From Prorocentrum cordatum (Eukaryota; Sar; Dinophyceae; Prorocentrales; Prorocentraceae): a stretch of DNA of 35,845 nt. The position numbers and the translations under genes are program-made. The notes under the pieces are model-generated. The model ran no database searches, was not told the origin of the DNA, and saw only the letters and a program-made list of their open reading frames with translations. The number at the start of each line of letters is the position of its first letter. The stretch's first letter is position 1. Where the stretch lies: positions 356,001-391,845 of the forward strand of contig CAUYUJ010014590.1 of the NCBI GenBank assembly GCA_963575745.1, written 5' to 3'. This document shows, in pieces, positions 8,973-18,850 of this stretch.

Positions 8973-11570
8973 TGAGCCAAGATGGACTACACGGATATGG
9001 CGTTGAAGTAATGGTAGCGTCGTAAAAACCTTTGCGTCACAGATGGGGCACCCAAGGTAGCCCGGATTTTCCATATCGTGGCGAAAGACACTCCCAGACC
9101 CAGAGCAGAACCCTCGGCGAATAGATGCCTCCAGATGCTCGCGGGCGTTCGGCCGGGTAGAACAAATTGACATGCACACGCAACACTGGTTTGTAACAGT
9201 GGCCCTTGCGCCCAGAGCAATATCGCCATGACCCGGAAGACGACTTTGATTTTGATGCGCACGGAGTGCCCCGAGCAACAGAAAATTGCGGCCGCAGCGC
9301 TCCGTCTCGAGACCGGGCAGGTTGCAAACGAAAGACGGTGCCTCCACGCGATCAGCGGCACGATCCTGACGAGGGGCAGGTGCCAGGTACCCCGGCGGCG
9401 GAATGGCCACGGTGCGAGTGCGTGCACGAAGAACGCGAGGATCAATGCCTTGAACCCGTGCGGCAACATCTTCGTCGAAAAATGCATGGGCAGGATAACG
9501 ACAACAAAGTGCAGCGACATCCTCATAATCTGGATGACAAGATAATGCATCAAAGTCCTCGGACGCCTGTCTGGCCCATGGGCTCGCGTCCGGAAGCAGA
9601 AGGCCCTGGGGGTCAAGCACGCGCCGGCCGTCAATCTCCCCGAATACTGTCAAGATCCATTGCGCAAACCTGCCAGGGGTGGAACACATGACCTGGTACC
9701 ACCGTATGCGCTCAATCCTAAGCTCGACCTCGGCCTCGGAGAACTTGAGGGCCCAGCGAACGTCCTTGGTGGAAGGCGCAACGGGATGGCCTTGGGAACG
9801 CTGCTGGAGACGCGTCATCAAGACACGACGGCCCATGTCGCTCCAAGCGTCATCGATCATGCGAAGGTCAGTGCGTGAAGGGACATAAGCGGCAGAACCA
9901 GAAGTAGTAGCACCGATCACCATGGCCCGGAAGGCAAGGACAGTAAACTCACGGGTAGAATGCGCCCAGAATCGCTTAAACCGGCCAGAGTTGCGCCGGG
10001 CAGCCTCGATGTTCTTCGCACGTAGGGTACTGAAGCTGCACCGCATATTTCGCCAACCACCCAAATGCCTAGCAGCAGAAACGACCCGTCCAGAAAAACC
10101 ACAAGGATCATAATAAACTCGACGAAGAGCGCCCTGAGAACAGGGGCCAACAAAGTTGACGACGACCTCGCACTTGCCCCTGTGCTGCACGATCGAAGGG
10201 ACGCCGGTAGAGTTCAAGAGAGCCTGGTCCAGTCGCTCGGAAGCAAGACGGCACCGAAACAGAGCTGTAGGGAACGAGTCGGCCACCAGCGTAGTCTTGG
10301 TACCGTCGGCAAAAGTTGAGGTCCCGACCTCCGCCTGGCGCGCAACGCCACAAAGCTCCAGCGACGAAATAATGCGGAGCTCGGCGAGGCTGTTCACGTA
10401 CCGGTCGATCTTGGGATGGAAGACGCCGAGAAACCACTTCGGCCCAGCGCGGTGCCCCATCCGAACACCAGAGCCAATCAAGTACCACGTCTGTGTTCCG
10501 TCGGCGGTGTCAGCGCGGACCAAAGCGCACTCCAGCTCGTTGAGGAAAATCTCGTGCTCGAACGGGCAAGAAACGAAGGCTCCCTGAATGTGCGATTCAA
10601 GCTCGGACGTGTGAGGGCAACAGAAAGCGTTGCGCATGTCAGAGAACAGCTCGGACGTGCCACGGCCCATGGATTGCAAGCGAAAGGCAAGACACGTGGA
10701 TGCGGCAATGGACTCCTCCCTTCGACGGCAGCGGGAATAGCCAGTAGCATAATCTCCATCCAAAAAATGAGAGCCACGGGCCCACAACATCGCCATGTAA
10801 GCACCAGGCGGAGCGCAAAAAAGATGAAGATCCCGTGCCGCGTCCCAGCCAGTGGCCCCATCTTTTTTTGGTATCTCGACTAACCAAGACGAGTGCCAGC
10901 GAAGTGGAGCTTGTCGACGAAACCGGACCAGGGCGAGTAAGAGTAAAAACGCCATTACAATCCAAGTTGATTCAGAAGTTTTGGCACGATATCCCAAACC
11001 AGAGCCACGAGACGTAGATACCTGTGGGGAGAAAAACATCCGCAGAAGTTCATTGGGGATCCCCCACGGCGGCACGCTGCGGCGATAGGCCGCACGAGAA
11101 ACCTTTTTTCGAACATCGCGGAGATCCCGACGTGCAAGAGGGATCCAATCGCTGAAGACCCAGGGCCGTGAAGACCGTCGAGCAGACAGCACGGCATCGC
11201 AGTCGACGTCGCTGGCATTCAGACCACCCTCCTGCGCCGGAAGCCGGAGGCCATTCCCTTTGTCCTGGCTTGTTGCACGAAAATGTGGAACCTGGCGAAA
11301 ACGACGTCGACGCGGCCCCTCCCCCTGGCCAGCTAAACGAAAGGATAACGTCCAAGCAGTGGCAAAGTCCCTCCGTTCTCAAGCAGCCTGGCAATCTTCC
11401 TCGAGTACCCGACGTCGGTGACGCGCGCCCTCCTTGAGCGCATTGCGGGTCGCCGTGGAAATACGACGCAGTTCGCCCAGGCGAACAATAGCGGCAAGGC
11501 TGGACGTGGCGCGACACACGCACAGGATAGACGCCGTGATGACCCAAGGTTGAACGAACCATCCTGACAA
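8973..11570 (-). pseudogene. LINE reverse transcriptase with C-terminal C2H2 fingers
   Basis: One frame runs from about 11570 to 8229 with a single TGA at 11379-11381. Counting residues from 11192, visible motifs are PPWGIPNELL (41-50), a KKDG block (109-112), the first catalytic Asp in FSDMRNAF (D185), GVRMGHRAGP (242-251), FADG (294-297), KCEVVV (340-345) and LGG (377-379). The usual box is Y/F-A-D-D; here the second Asp is Gly (codon GGT, plus strand 10302-10304), one base from GAT. C-terminal Cys/His clusters follow, ending in CPICDAKVFTTLPLLQRHIR (C715, C718, H732, with H737 just beyond). Reverse transcription at the target site is the family function. The frame continues past 8973 to 8229, but that part overlaps the GC3-rich ORF in another frame and looks non-coding. 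Confidence 0.85.
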
Positions 11571-12781
11571 CCTGCAGGAACGGAGATAGCGAGGACAGGA
11601 CGGTGAGCAGCAGTACGGGCAGACCTGCGCTGAACGATCGCTGCTTTCTCAGGTTCCGTGACATAAGGCTTCTTCCAAGTCGTTGCTGCGTAGTGTGGAG
11701 CAGCCGAGCTCAGGATTATGTCGGTCAGCTTCTGGTCAACTTCGTCAGGGCCACTCTCCCGCGCAGCCAAAACGAGCGAGGGCCAGTGCTCCTGAATCGT
11801 GTTTTCCACCGCCTGGACGAAGGACGTTTTGTGCGTACCTATTTTACACCCCCCCACAAGCGCCTCTTTGTGCCAGAACCGTCGAAGATGGTGCAAAGAC
11901 CTCGGGATGCCTGTGAACGCCAAGCGCAGGTCGATTTCGCAGCGAAGAGGACGGTGATCGCGAGGAACAACATCAGGAATCAATTGTAAGACATCGCCCA
12001 CATCATGCCACACATCTGTACTCACCAACTAGGGAAAGACGTCAGAGCTCACAGCGATGAAATCGACGATGCTGGTGCTGCTGTCGGGCCCGAAATACGT
12101 CGGCCCGCACTCCCGGAACGTGTTCACCAGACGCATCTCCGAGCCAAGCGCCGAGAGGAACTGGTGGCCGTTGAAATTGCATTCCGCGGGATTGAAGCCG
12201 CCAAACGCAGGATGAACGAGCGGACATCGCACACGAACGTTGTTCAGATCCCGGCCGTGCTCCCATCCCAAGTGCCCGTTGGCGTCCAATAGCCAGATCT
12301 CCGAAGCGCGGGGACGCCGAGCACACAGTGCGCTGCTTCCCCAACCATTTGAACACCTGCTCCGAGACGTCGGCCGTGGTCGGACTTAGGGTTGACAGAC
12401 AGGGGCGATAGCGACAAGTACGAGAAGGTCGAAATTGCGCCTGCGAATATGGACCCCGCCGCAGCGACCTTGCAAGTGCTTGGGGGGAGTCAACACCTGA
12501 GCCCAAGAATTCTTTGGGAAATAGTCGCGCCGGAACAACAGCGTACATCCAGCCGATAAGTTCGCGCAACTGCCCCGAGTAGTGGGAAACTTGAGTCCAA
12601 CATACGAGGAGGAAGAAGAGGATCCAGTGACCTCGACGAACGTGGTGGAGAGACCGGCGAACCTGTCATGAGTCCCGCACAAGCCGATGATGTAGGCGCC
12701 AGCCATCACGTCGCATACATCCTGGAGGCGGCCATGCTGACGCATGCTGAGACAGTTGTACTGCACAAGAGTCAAAGCCAT
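11571..12781 (-). pseudogene. LINE apurinic-type endonuclease region, frame-broken
   Basis: The ATG at 12781 starts MALTLVQYNCLSMRQHG, the first strand of an endonuclease/exonuclease/phosphatase fold, followed by IIGLCGTHDRF. Many endonucleases of this fold have a catalytic Glu where this copy has Gly. Further motifs are LDANGHLG (near 12290), SSTSIVDFIAVSSD (near 12070-12040) and PRDHRPLRCEI (near 11945). The first frame stops at 12386-12388. The stretch about 12415-12300 reads better in another frame, after which the original frame resumes. A TAG interrupts it at 12029-12031, and near 11600 coding moves into the reverse-transcriptase frame. Nicking of target DNA is the family role; this copy cannot encode an intact protein. 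Confidence 0.75.
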
Positions 12782-12885
12782 GGCAGCAAGCGAGCCCACG
12801 GGGGGCAAATGGCATGATACACTATCAGAAAGGTCGTGAAGCGTTAAAGCGCCACCGGAGCATGCTGTGGCTTGGGCGCAAATTG

Positions 12886-12921
12886 CTTGAGCCAAAATGG
12901 CTTGAGCCAAAATGGCTACGG
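12886..12921 (-). other. Spliced leader plus truncated relict leader
   Basis: Read on the minus strand, 12921-12901 is CCGTAG followed by CCATTTTGGCTCAAG, identical to 21 of the 22 bases of the canonical dinoflagellate leader (the variable first base is not matched). 12900-12886 repeats CCATTTTGGCTCAAG exactly. The break falls right after the AG inside the leader, the point used as acceptor when a recycled leader is trans-spliced again. The next 15 bases (12885-12871) match the same unit at 11 of 15 positions and may be a third, older relict. Confidence 0.95.
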
Positions 12922-12924
12922 GCG

Positions 12925-12985
12925 GGAGGAGGAGGAGGAGGAGGAGGAGGAGGAGGAGGAGGAGGAGGAGGAGGAGGGGAGGAGG
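12925..12985 (+). repeat. (GGA)n microsatellite at the 5' end of the LINE
   Basis: About 20 GGA units start three bases beyond the spliced leader. 12986-13136 is GC-rich with no gene that I can support. Confidence 0.95.
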
Positions 12986-13214
12986 ACAGGGCAGGGGCCT
13001 GGGCCCAGCCCTGCGGGGCTCCCTGGGCAAGTCTTCGGTCAGGCCCGCGGGGCCCAGCCCAGGCCTCCGCCCCGAGCTGGTGTGGCCTCGCCGGCGCCTT
13101 ATGCGCCCGCAAATGCCCAGATTTGGGCCTCTGCGGGTCGGGCCTGCCCCTCCGCAGGAGGAATATCTACAAATAGTAGAGGAATAGTCTGGGGACGATT
13201 TTTTGGGCATTTTC

Positions 13215-13300
13215 TTTCTCAACCATCCTGTTGTGTTGGGTCCCCGTTTTGAAGAGACAGCGCCCCGCGTTGAACTCCTCCCGCTGCCCCCTCCCTCCTC
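13215..13300 (+). repeat. Leader preceding the satellite inside the inverted-repeat element
   Basis: 'aaccatcctgttgtgttggg' and 'cgttttgaagagacagcgcc' recur in reverse complement at 20838-20886, also next to a 91-bp satellite array. The leader and satellite therefore travel together. Confidence 0.8.
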
Positions 13301-13327
13301 TCCTCCTCCGCCTCATCCTCCTCCTCG

Positions 13328-13600
13328 TCATCATCATCATCATCATCAGCAGCAGCATCATCATCATCATCATCATCATCATCGTCATCTTCATCTTCAT
13401 CGTCAGCATCATCATCAGCATCATCATCAGCATCGTCATCATCGTCGTCATCAGCATCTTCGTCATCGTTATCGTCATGATCATCACCGTCATCATCATC
13501 GTCGTCATCATCATCGTCGTTATCATCATCGTCATCATCGACATGATCACCATCGTCGCCATCATCATCGCCGTTATCGTCACCATCATCGACACCAATT
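13328..13600 (+). repeat. (ATC)n microsatellite
   Basis: Runs of CAT/TCA/ATC with G and A substitutions; frames read as poly-H, poly-I, poly-S, or poly-D and poly-M on the other strand, and are not coding. Confidence 0.95.
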
Positions 13601-13611
13601 TCGGACACCCC

Positions 13612-14225
13612 TCACCATAGGGAGCTCCGCCGAAGGCCCCAGTGGCAGCGCCCGCATGCGGTTCCATTCCCATTTCGGCACACCCCTCACACGTTTCGTG
13701 GCCCCACAGGGAGCTCCACCGAAGGCCCAAGTGGCAGCGCCCGCTTGCAGTTCCACCTCCATGTCGGTGTGCCCCTCGCACGTTTCGTAGCCCCAAAAGG
13801 AGCTCCACCGAAGGCCCAAGCGGCAGCGCCCGCATGCGCTTCCACTCCCATTTCGGCACACCTCTCACACGTGTCGTGGCCCCACAGGGAGCTCCACCGA
13901 AGGCCCCAATGGCAGCGCCCGCATGCGGTTCCACCTTGAATTCCGGTGTGCCCCTCACACGTATCGTGGCCCCATAGGGAGCTCCACCGAGGGCTCCAGT
14001 GGCAGCGCCCGCATGCAGCTCCACCTTTCATTTCGGTGAATCCATCGCACGCTTCGTGGCCCCGTAGGCAGCTCCCCCGAAGGCCTCAGCGGCAGCGCCC
14101 GCATGCGATTCCACGGAACCCCTCACACGTGTCGTGGCCCCATATGGAGCTCCACCTAAGGCCACAGTGGCAGCGCCACATTTTGGTACACCCTTCACGC
14201 GCTCCGTGGCCCCAGAAGGTCCACC
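13612..14225 (-). repeat. 91-bp satellite, inverted array
   Basis: About seven units of the satellite at 2722, on the opposite strand (GGGAGCTCCACCGAAGGCCC then GCCCGCATGCGG then CCCATTTCGGCACACC). In this array the central motif is usually CCATTTCGGC, where the direct arrays have CCATTTTGGC. 14226-14339 and 14362-14586 show no gene. Confidence 0.95.
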
Positions 14226-15539
14226 GACGGCAATCTTCACCACGACGGCACCCACAACTGCCTGTGCTCGGGCCCTTCGCCAGGCGAATTTCCCTAGATG
14301 TAAAAAAAACTATGTTTCATACTTGTCCTCCAACACCCGCCTGTAGGAGGGCATGCCCGACCCAAAGCCAGACCCGCCGGGGCCCGCGCGCGCTCCGCTG
14401 GCGGCCCGCGGGCTCCATGCCCCCCGCGCCGGCCGGGCCCGACGGGCCCTCGAGGACCCGCGACGGGGCCCCGCAGCTCTGGCTCCGGGCCCCCCCCGCG
14501 AGGCTCCTGCGCGCCCCGAGGGGTCCAGATCCAGGCCTGCCCGGCTCCGCGCCCCGCCCCGCGCCCGCCTGGCCTGGCGGGGTTCTCGGGCCCCACGGGG
14601 CCCGGGTCTGGGCACCGACCCGTTCCAGGTTCCAGAATCACCCTGGAACCGTTCCTGGAACCTGAAGCGAGCGACTCTCCAGCTGGGCGCTCTCGGGAGC
14701 CCTGCGGGCCGCCTCTCGGGGATGGGGGGGGTGCGCGCGAGCTCCCCAAAAAGGCCATGTTCCAAAAAGGCCATGTTCGGCGCTGGCCTGGCCTGGCCTC
14801 GCGGGGCCCTTCGGCCCCGCAGGCCTAGGTATTTAGCCTCGCGGCGGGGCCCAGCAGGCCTAGACATCCCCGCTCTCTCGCTCCCTCCTGGCAGGTCTAC
14901 TGGGGGAGGACGACCATCAAGACGCGAGCACTCCTCCGCACGACTGCGCGATGCGCACGGAGCTGCTCGAGCACCCCGTGTACCCGGATGATCCCGGCCA
15001 TTCCATGTCTTTTGCTGCGTTGGCATCCTTCGCTTGACAGCGTTTGTGGTCCTCCACTGAATGAAGGAGCGGCTGCGACAACTCAGGGTTCCAGCCTTTG
15101 GTGACTAATTGCACCCCGCTCGTTTCACTTTTGACTAATGCCACCCCGCTCGTGCCATAGGGAGGCTCTTCAATTGTCTGATCTGAGCCCTTCGTTGGGC
15201 AAACACCACGTGCTCCCTAAGATGGACCACGACCCTCTGATTCGGCCGCGCGAGAAAAAAGTGACGAATGACCCAGCCATATGCCATGCAAGCGGGACCA
15301 TAGGAAGAACGGCCACAACAACGTAAGTGTTCTTCTGGATGCGTGAGTCATGCGTGCGGAGCTACTTGAGTTGGCGTGCCTGCACGGTCATACGTCATAC
15401 GTTCGTAGTCGTGATAGGTCCTACGTTGCAGTTGCATCCTTCGACTGTTATGGGGACCACTCGACACTCAACCGTTCAATTCTAGCCACCAGGTCAGGCT
15501 GTGCCCGACTCGCGAGGGGGAAGAACAACACTGGAATCC

Positions 15540-16090
15540 GGAGGTTGGAACCCTAACCTCCGGAGGTTAGGGTTTCCTGTTTCGAAACCTCGGAGGTTAG
15601 GGTTCCCTGTTTCGGAACCTCCCTAAACACAGGGAAACACGCGGGAATCAGAGAGGACACAGGGGAACACATGGGAACGTAGGGGAACACACAGGGGAAC
15701 ACAATTGGAAAACAAGGGAGACCGGAGGGCAAACGGATGGACAACGTGGGAAAACAGAGGAGTAATTGAAAAAACGGAGGGAAATTAGTGGACATCGGAA
15801 AACAGATGGAGCGCATTCGGGAAAACAAGGAGAAAACATAGTGAAATGAAAGGGAACACAGGGGAAAACATGTGGAAAACCGAGGGAACATCAACCTCCG
15901 AAGGTAACCTTCGGGGGTTAGGATTTCCTATTTCGGAACCTCCCAAATCAAAGGGAAACAAAGGGAAACAGAGGGGAACAAATGGAAACATGGTAAAACA
16001 GAGGGAACGCAGAGGGAAAACGGAGGGAACCCTAACCTCCGGAGGTAAGCGTTGTTTATTTCGGAGCTCCACTAAACAGAGGGAAATTCA
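15540..16090 (+). repeat. AGGGAAACA / CCTCCGGAGG block in copy B, with 26-bp perfect palindrome
   Basis: Counterpart of 955-1515. At 15549-15574 the sequence is a perfect 26-base palindrome centred on CCTCCGGAGG with arms AACCCTAACC and GGTTAGGGTT. Copy A lacks the left arm at this place. Confidence 0.85.
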
Positions 16091-16243
16091 GGGGAATCGG
16101 AGGTTGGGGGTGAGATCGAAGTGGGACGGAGAGCCCCCCTATCGGGAAATCGATTTCGGTTTCGTGTTCGTGCCGTGCGTGCGGGCGAGGCGAAGCTGCG
16201 TGGGCGCGGGAGAGGAAATTCTCCTGTGGCTGGGCCGCGGCTG

Positions 16244-16466
16244 GACCAAAAGGTTCTCCGCCCGGCAACCGGTGGCGCGCGGTGTCCCGCCGGTGTCCCG
16301 CTGGTGTCCCGGTGGTGTCCCGCCGGTGTCCCGTCGTGGGTGGGCCGCTGCCGGACCAAAAGGTTCTCCGCCCGGCAACCGGTGGCGCGCGGTGTCCCGC
16401 CGGTATCCCGCTGGTGTCCCGCTGGTGTCCCGCCGGTGTCCCGTCGCTGTCCCGTGGTGTCCCGTG
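16244..16466 (+). repeat. GGTGTCCCG(C/T)C 10-bp repeats in a ~115-bp duplicated unit
   Basis: Two copies of 'ggaccaaaaggttctccgcc' (about 16236 and 16354) each lead into runs of 'ggtgtcccgc'. The block is absent from copy A, where the sequence passes directly from 'cggctggacc' to 'cgtggtgagatcgacag'. Confidence 0.85.
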
Positions 16467-16529
16467 GTGAGATCAACAGTGAGATCGATAGTGAGATCGA
16501 TAGTGAGATCGATAATGAGACCGATAGTC

Positions 16530-16692
16530 ACCACCCACCAAACCACCCCAACCCAACCCGAAGGCTCAAACTTACCCTCGATTTCCAGTGGGGGGGGGTC
16601 GGGAAACGTCGAAAAAACACATGTGGAACCCTTACCCCCCCCAACCCGAAATTCGGGTCTTCGGGTTGGGTTGGGGTGGTCTGGGAGGTAGT
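16530..16692. mobile_element. MITE-like element with 22-bp perfect inverted repeats
   Basis: The 22 bases 16542-16563 (starting ACCACCCCAACCCAACC) are the perfect reverse complement of 16659-16680, and weaker complementarity (8 of 13) extends outward on both sides. The element sits within the 12-bp satellite and is absent from copy A. No coding capacity. Target duplication could not be fixed because the flanks are themselves repetitive. Confidence 0.75.
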
Positions 16693-16799
16693 CAGATAGT
16701 GAGTCGATAGTGAGATCGATCGAGTGGGATCGATACACCGCACTCACCTCTATAGCGCTCACTTCTATAGTGCTCACTTTGAAATTGTGGTCCGGAAGG

Positions 16800-16975
16800 G
16801 GCCGCACATACAGGCACATGCCGCACAGTCGCATGCACATGCCCATGCAATTATACAAAAGCCTCAACAGCATTGCCGCACATGCGCGCACATGCCACAC
16901 CGTCCGACGCACAGTCGAATGCACGGTCAAGCAAAACTCTGAAAGCATAGACGCACATGCCCGCACATGCCGCAG
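16800..16975 (+). repeat. GCACATGCC-type repeats, left part of the TA element
   Basis: Degenerate 'cgcacatgcc' units, repeated much more extensively and mostly in inverse sense at 18465-18850. Confidence 0.7.
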
Positions 16976-16984
16976 AGATGTCGC

Positions 16985-17870
16985 AGGCGAGCGTGGCCAG
17001 ACCACCATGGGGCAGGGCATCTTGGAAACCAGAGTGGCGAGGATGTCGCTGGTCAAGGTGACCAGACGACCATGGGGCAGGACACCTCCGAGGTCTGAGT
17101 TGTGAGGATGTCTCAGGCGAAAGTGGCCTGACCGCCATGGGGCAAAAGATCTCTGAGGTCAGAGTTGCGAGGATGTCTCTGGCGAGAGTGGTCTGACCAC
17201 CTCAGCCCAGGGCGTCTCGGAACCCAGAGTTGCGAGGATGTCTCAGGCAGGAGTGGCCTGACCACCTGCTCAGGGCATCTCGGAACCCAGATTGCGGGGT
17301 CTCAGGCGAAAAAGGCCGAGACACTATGGAGCAGGGCATCATTGAGGTCAGAGTTGCGAGGATGTCTCAGGCGAAAGTGGCCTGAACACCTCAACTCAGG
17401 GCATCTCGGGCGAGGATGTCTAAAGCGAAAGTGGTCTAACCACCTCAGCTCAGGGCGTCTCGGAACCCAGAGTTCCGAGGATGTCTCAGCCGAAAGGGGC
17501 CGAGACACTATCGAGCAGGGCATCATTGAGATCAGGGTTGCGAGGATGTCTCAGGCGACAGTGGCTGACCACCTCAGCTCTGGGATATCGGAATCGAGAC
17601 TTGCGAGAATGTCTCAGGCGACAGTGGCCTGACCAGCATGGGACAGGAGATCTCTGAGGTCAGAGTTGCGAGGATGTCTCAAGCGAAGAAGGCGAACCAC
17701 CTCAGCTCAGGGCGTCTCGAAACCCAGAGTTCCGAGGATGTCTCAAGCGAAAGTGGCCGGGCCACCCTGGGGCAGGGCATCTCCGAGACCAGAGTTGCGA
17801 GGATGTCTCAGGCGAAGGTGGCCAGATCACCTCATGTCAAAGCATGTCGGCCTCCAGATTGCCGACGACG
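16985..17870 (+). repeat. ~65-bp tandem array inside the TA element
   Basis: Units contain GAGGATGTCTCAGGCGAAAG, 'tggcctgaccacc', 'ggggcagggcatctc' and '(g)aacccagagttgc'. About 14 copies, some shortened. Confidence 0.9.
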
Positions 17871-18082
17871 TCTCACGCGGAACGGGCCGGACGCGAACGC
17901 GCCGGCGCCCGGAGACGAACGCCGGCCCTGGGATTCTTGCACGTCCCGCACATGCCCCGCACAGGTACGCACAGTATTCGCACAGGCCGAGCTCGCCAGT
18001 GGCCGAGCCAGGCCAGCGATTCCGAGATTCCCTGAGCTCGGGCCGTCAAGCCACTTTCGCCTGAGATATCCTCGCAACTCTC

Positions 18083-18159
18083 ACCTCCTCCTCCTCCTCC
18101 TCCTCCTCCTCCTCCTCCTCCTCCTCCTCCTCCTCCTCCTCCTCCTCCTCCTCCTCCTC
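18083..18159 (+). repeat. (CTC)n microsatellite
   Basis: About 26 CTC units, inside the TA element. Confidence 0.98.
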
Positions 18160-18464
18160 TGGCCGAGCCGAACAGGCGGGCGGGCTGGCCGAGCCAGGGG
18201 CGTCCGCCTCCTCCGCCCCCCCTCCTCCCCCTCCCCCTCCACCTCCCCCGCCCACCCCTGCTTCTCCGGTCGAGCTGAGAAGGCGCGCGGGAGATTGTTT
18301 TACTAGGAGGGCACGCCACCGCCAGCTCCAAGAACCGCCCCCGCCAGCAGCGGGCGAGTCTAAACGCAGAACAAACTCTTTCAGGAAGCCCTGGCACGCC
18401 CCAGGTTAGGTCTGCGAAGGCCAGGAGGCATTGGAGGCACAGGGGTCCCAGACAGTGCTTAGGG

Positions 18465-18850
18465 CATGCGCGTGCATGTGCATTGGGATGTGCACGCATG
18501 TGCGCCCGCGCGCTTCACCGCATGTGCGTGCATGTGCTGGCCCGCGCGGCCTCCCGAAGAGAGGTTGCACAGGCATGTGCGTGCATGTGCCGATGACAGA
18601 CCTGCGATTCTCGAACACCTCCCGCATGTGCAGGCATGTGCGCGCATCTGCGTCGGACTGTGCGTGCATGTGCGTATGATGGATACATCGAAACACAGCG
18701 CACATGCCCCCGCACATGCCCGGGCACGACGTGCACAGTAGGAGATCCATCCAAGAAGGGCCGCACAGGCCTGGCACATGACTGGCACATGCCGCGCACA
18801 TGCGCGCACATGACAGCGCAAAAACGGCCGCACATCCACCCACCCAGGGG
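18465..18850 (+). repeat. GCATGTGC / GCACATGC repeats
   Basis: Many copies of 'gcatgtgcgtgcatgtgc' and, toward the right, of its complement. Alternating purine-pyrimidine runs such as GTGCATGTGC can adopt Z-DNA; that is inference. Confidence 0.85.

Larger units (their letters stand above)
8185..12921 (-). mobile_element. LINE (non-LTR retrotransposon) retrocopy with spliced leader at its 5' end
   Basis: On the minus strand the order is: full plus truncated spliced leader (12921-12886), a ~105-base untranslated leader, an apurinic-type endonuclease region (12781 to about 11600), reverse transcriptase (about 11380 to 9750), C2H2-type fingers (about 9330 to 8980), the 212-codon ORF, and a 28-base tail. 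GGA arrays abut both ends. There is no poly(A) tail. Two in-frame stops, at least three frame changes and a catalytic substitution mark this copy as defective unless some are assembly errors. The spliced leader at the extreme 5' end indicates that the inserted molecule was a mature, trans-spliced element mRNA copied to its cap-proximal end. Confidence 0.85.
13137..14361. mobile_element. Terminal-inverted-repeat element carrying microsatellite and satellite
   Basis: The left end GTCGGGCCTGCCCCTCCGCA (13137-13156) is the imperfect reverse complement of the right end (14340-14361, ctgtaggagggcatgcccga plus c). Inside the left end is 'atagtctggggacgattttt', shared with the small members at 29727, 31817, 34284 and 34503. 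Inside the right end is a 'tatgtttcatacttgtcctccaacacc' type sequence shared with 29830-29870. Between the ends lie a leader (13215-13300), an ATC array and the inverted 91-bp satellite. No transposase is encoded, so it would be non-autonomous. Target duplications were not identified. Confidence 0.7.

Noticed and set aside
8966-8990. Spliced-leader-like sequence on the minus strand (CCATCTTGGCTCAG)
   Set aside because: It falls within the conserved zinc-finger coding sequence (RHIRVVHLGS), has several mismatches, and one such match is expected by chance in a window of this size.
13203-13790. Histidine- or aspartate-rich frames over the ATC array
   Set aside because: Microsatellite translation; all frames are open.
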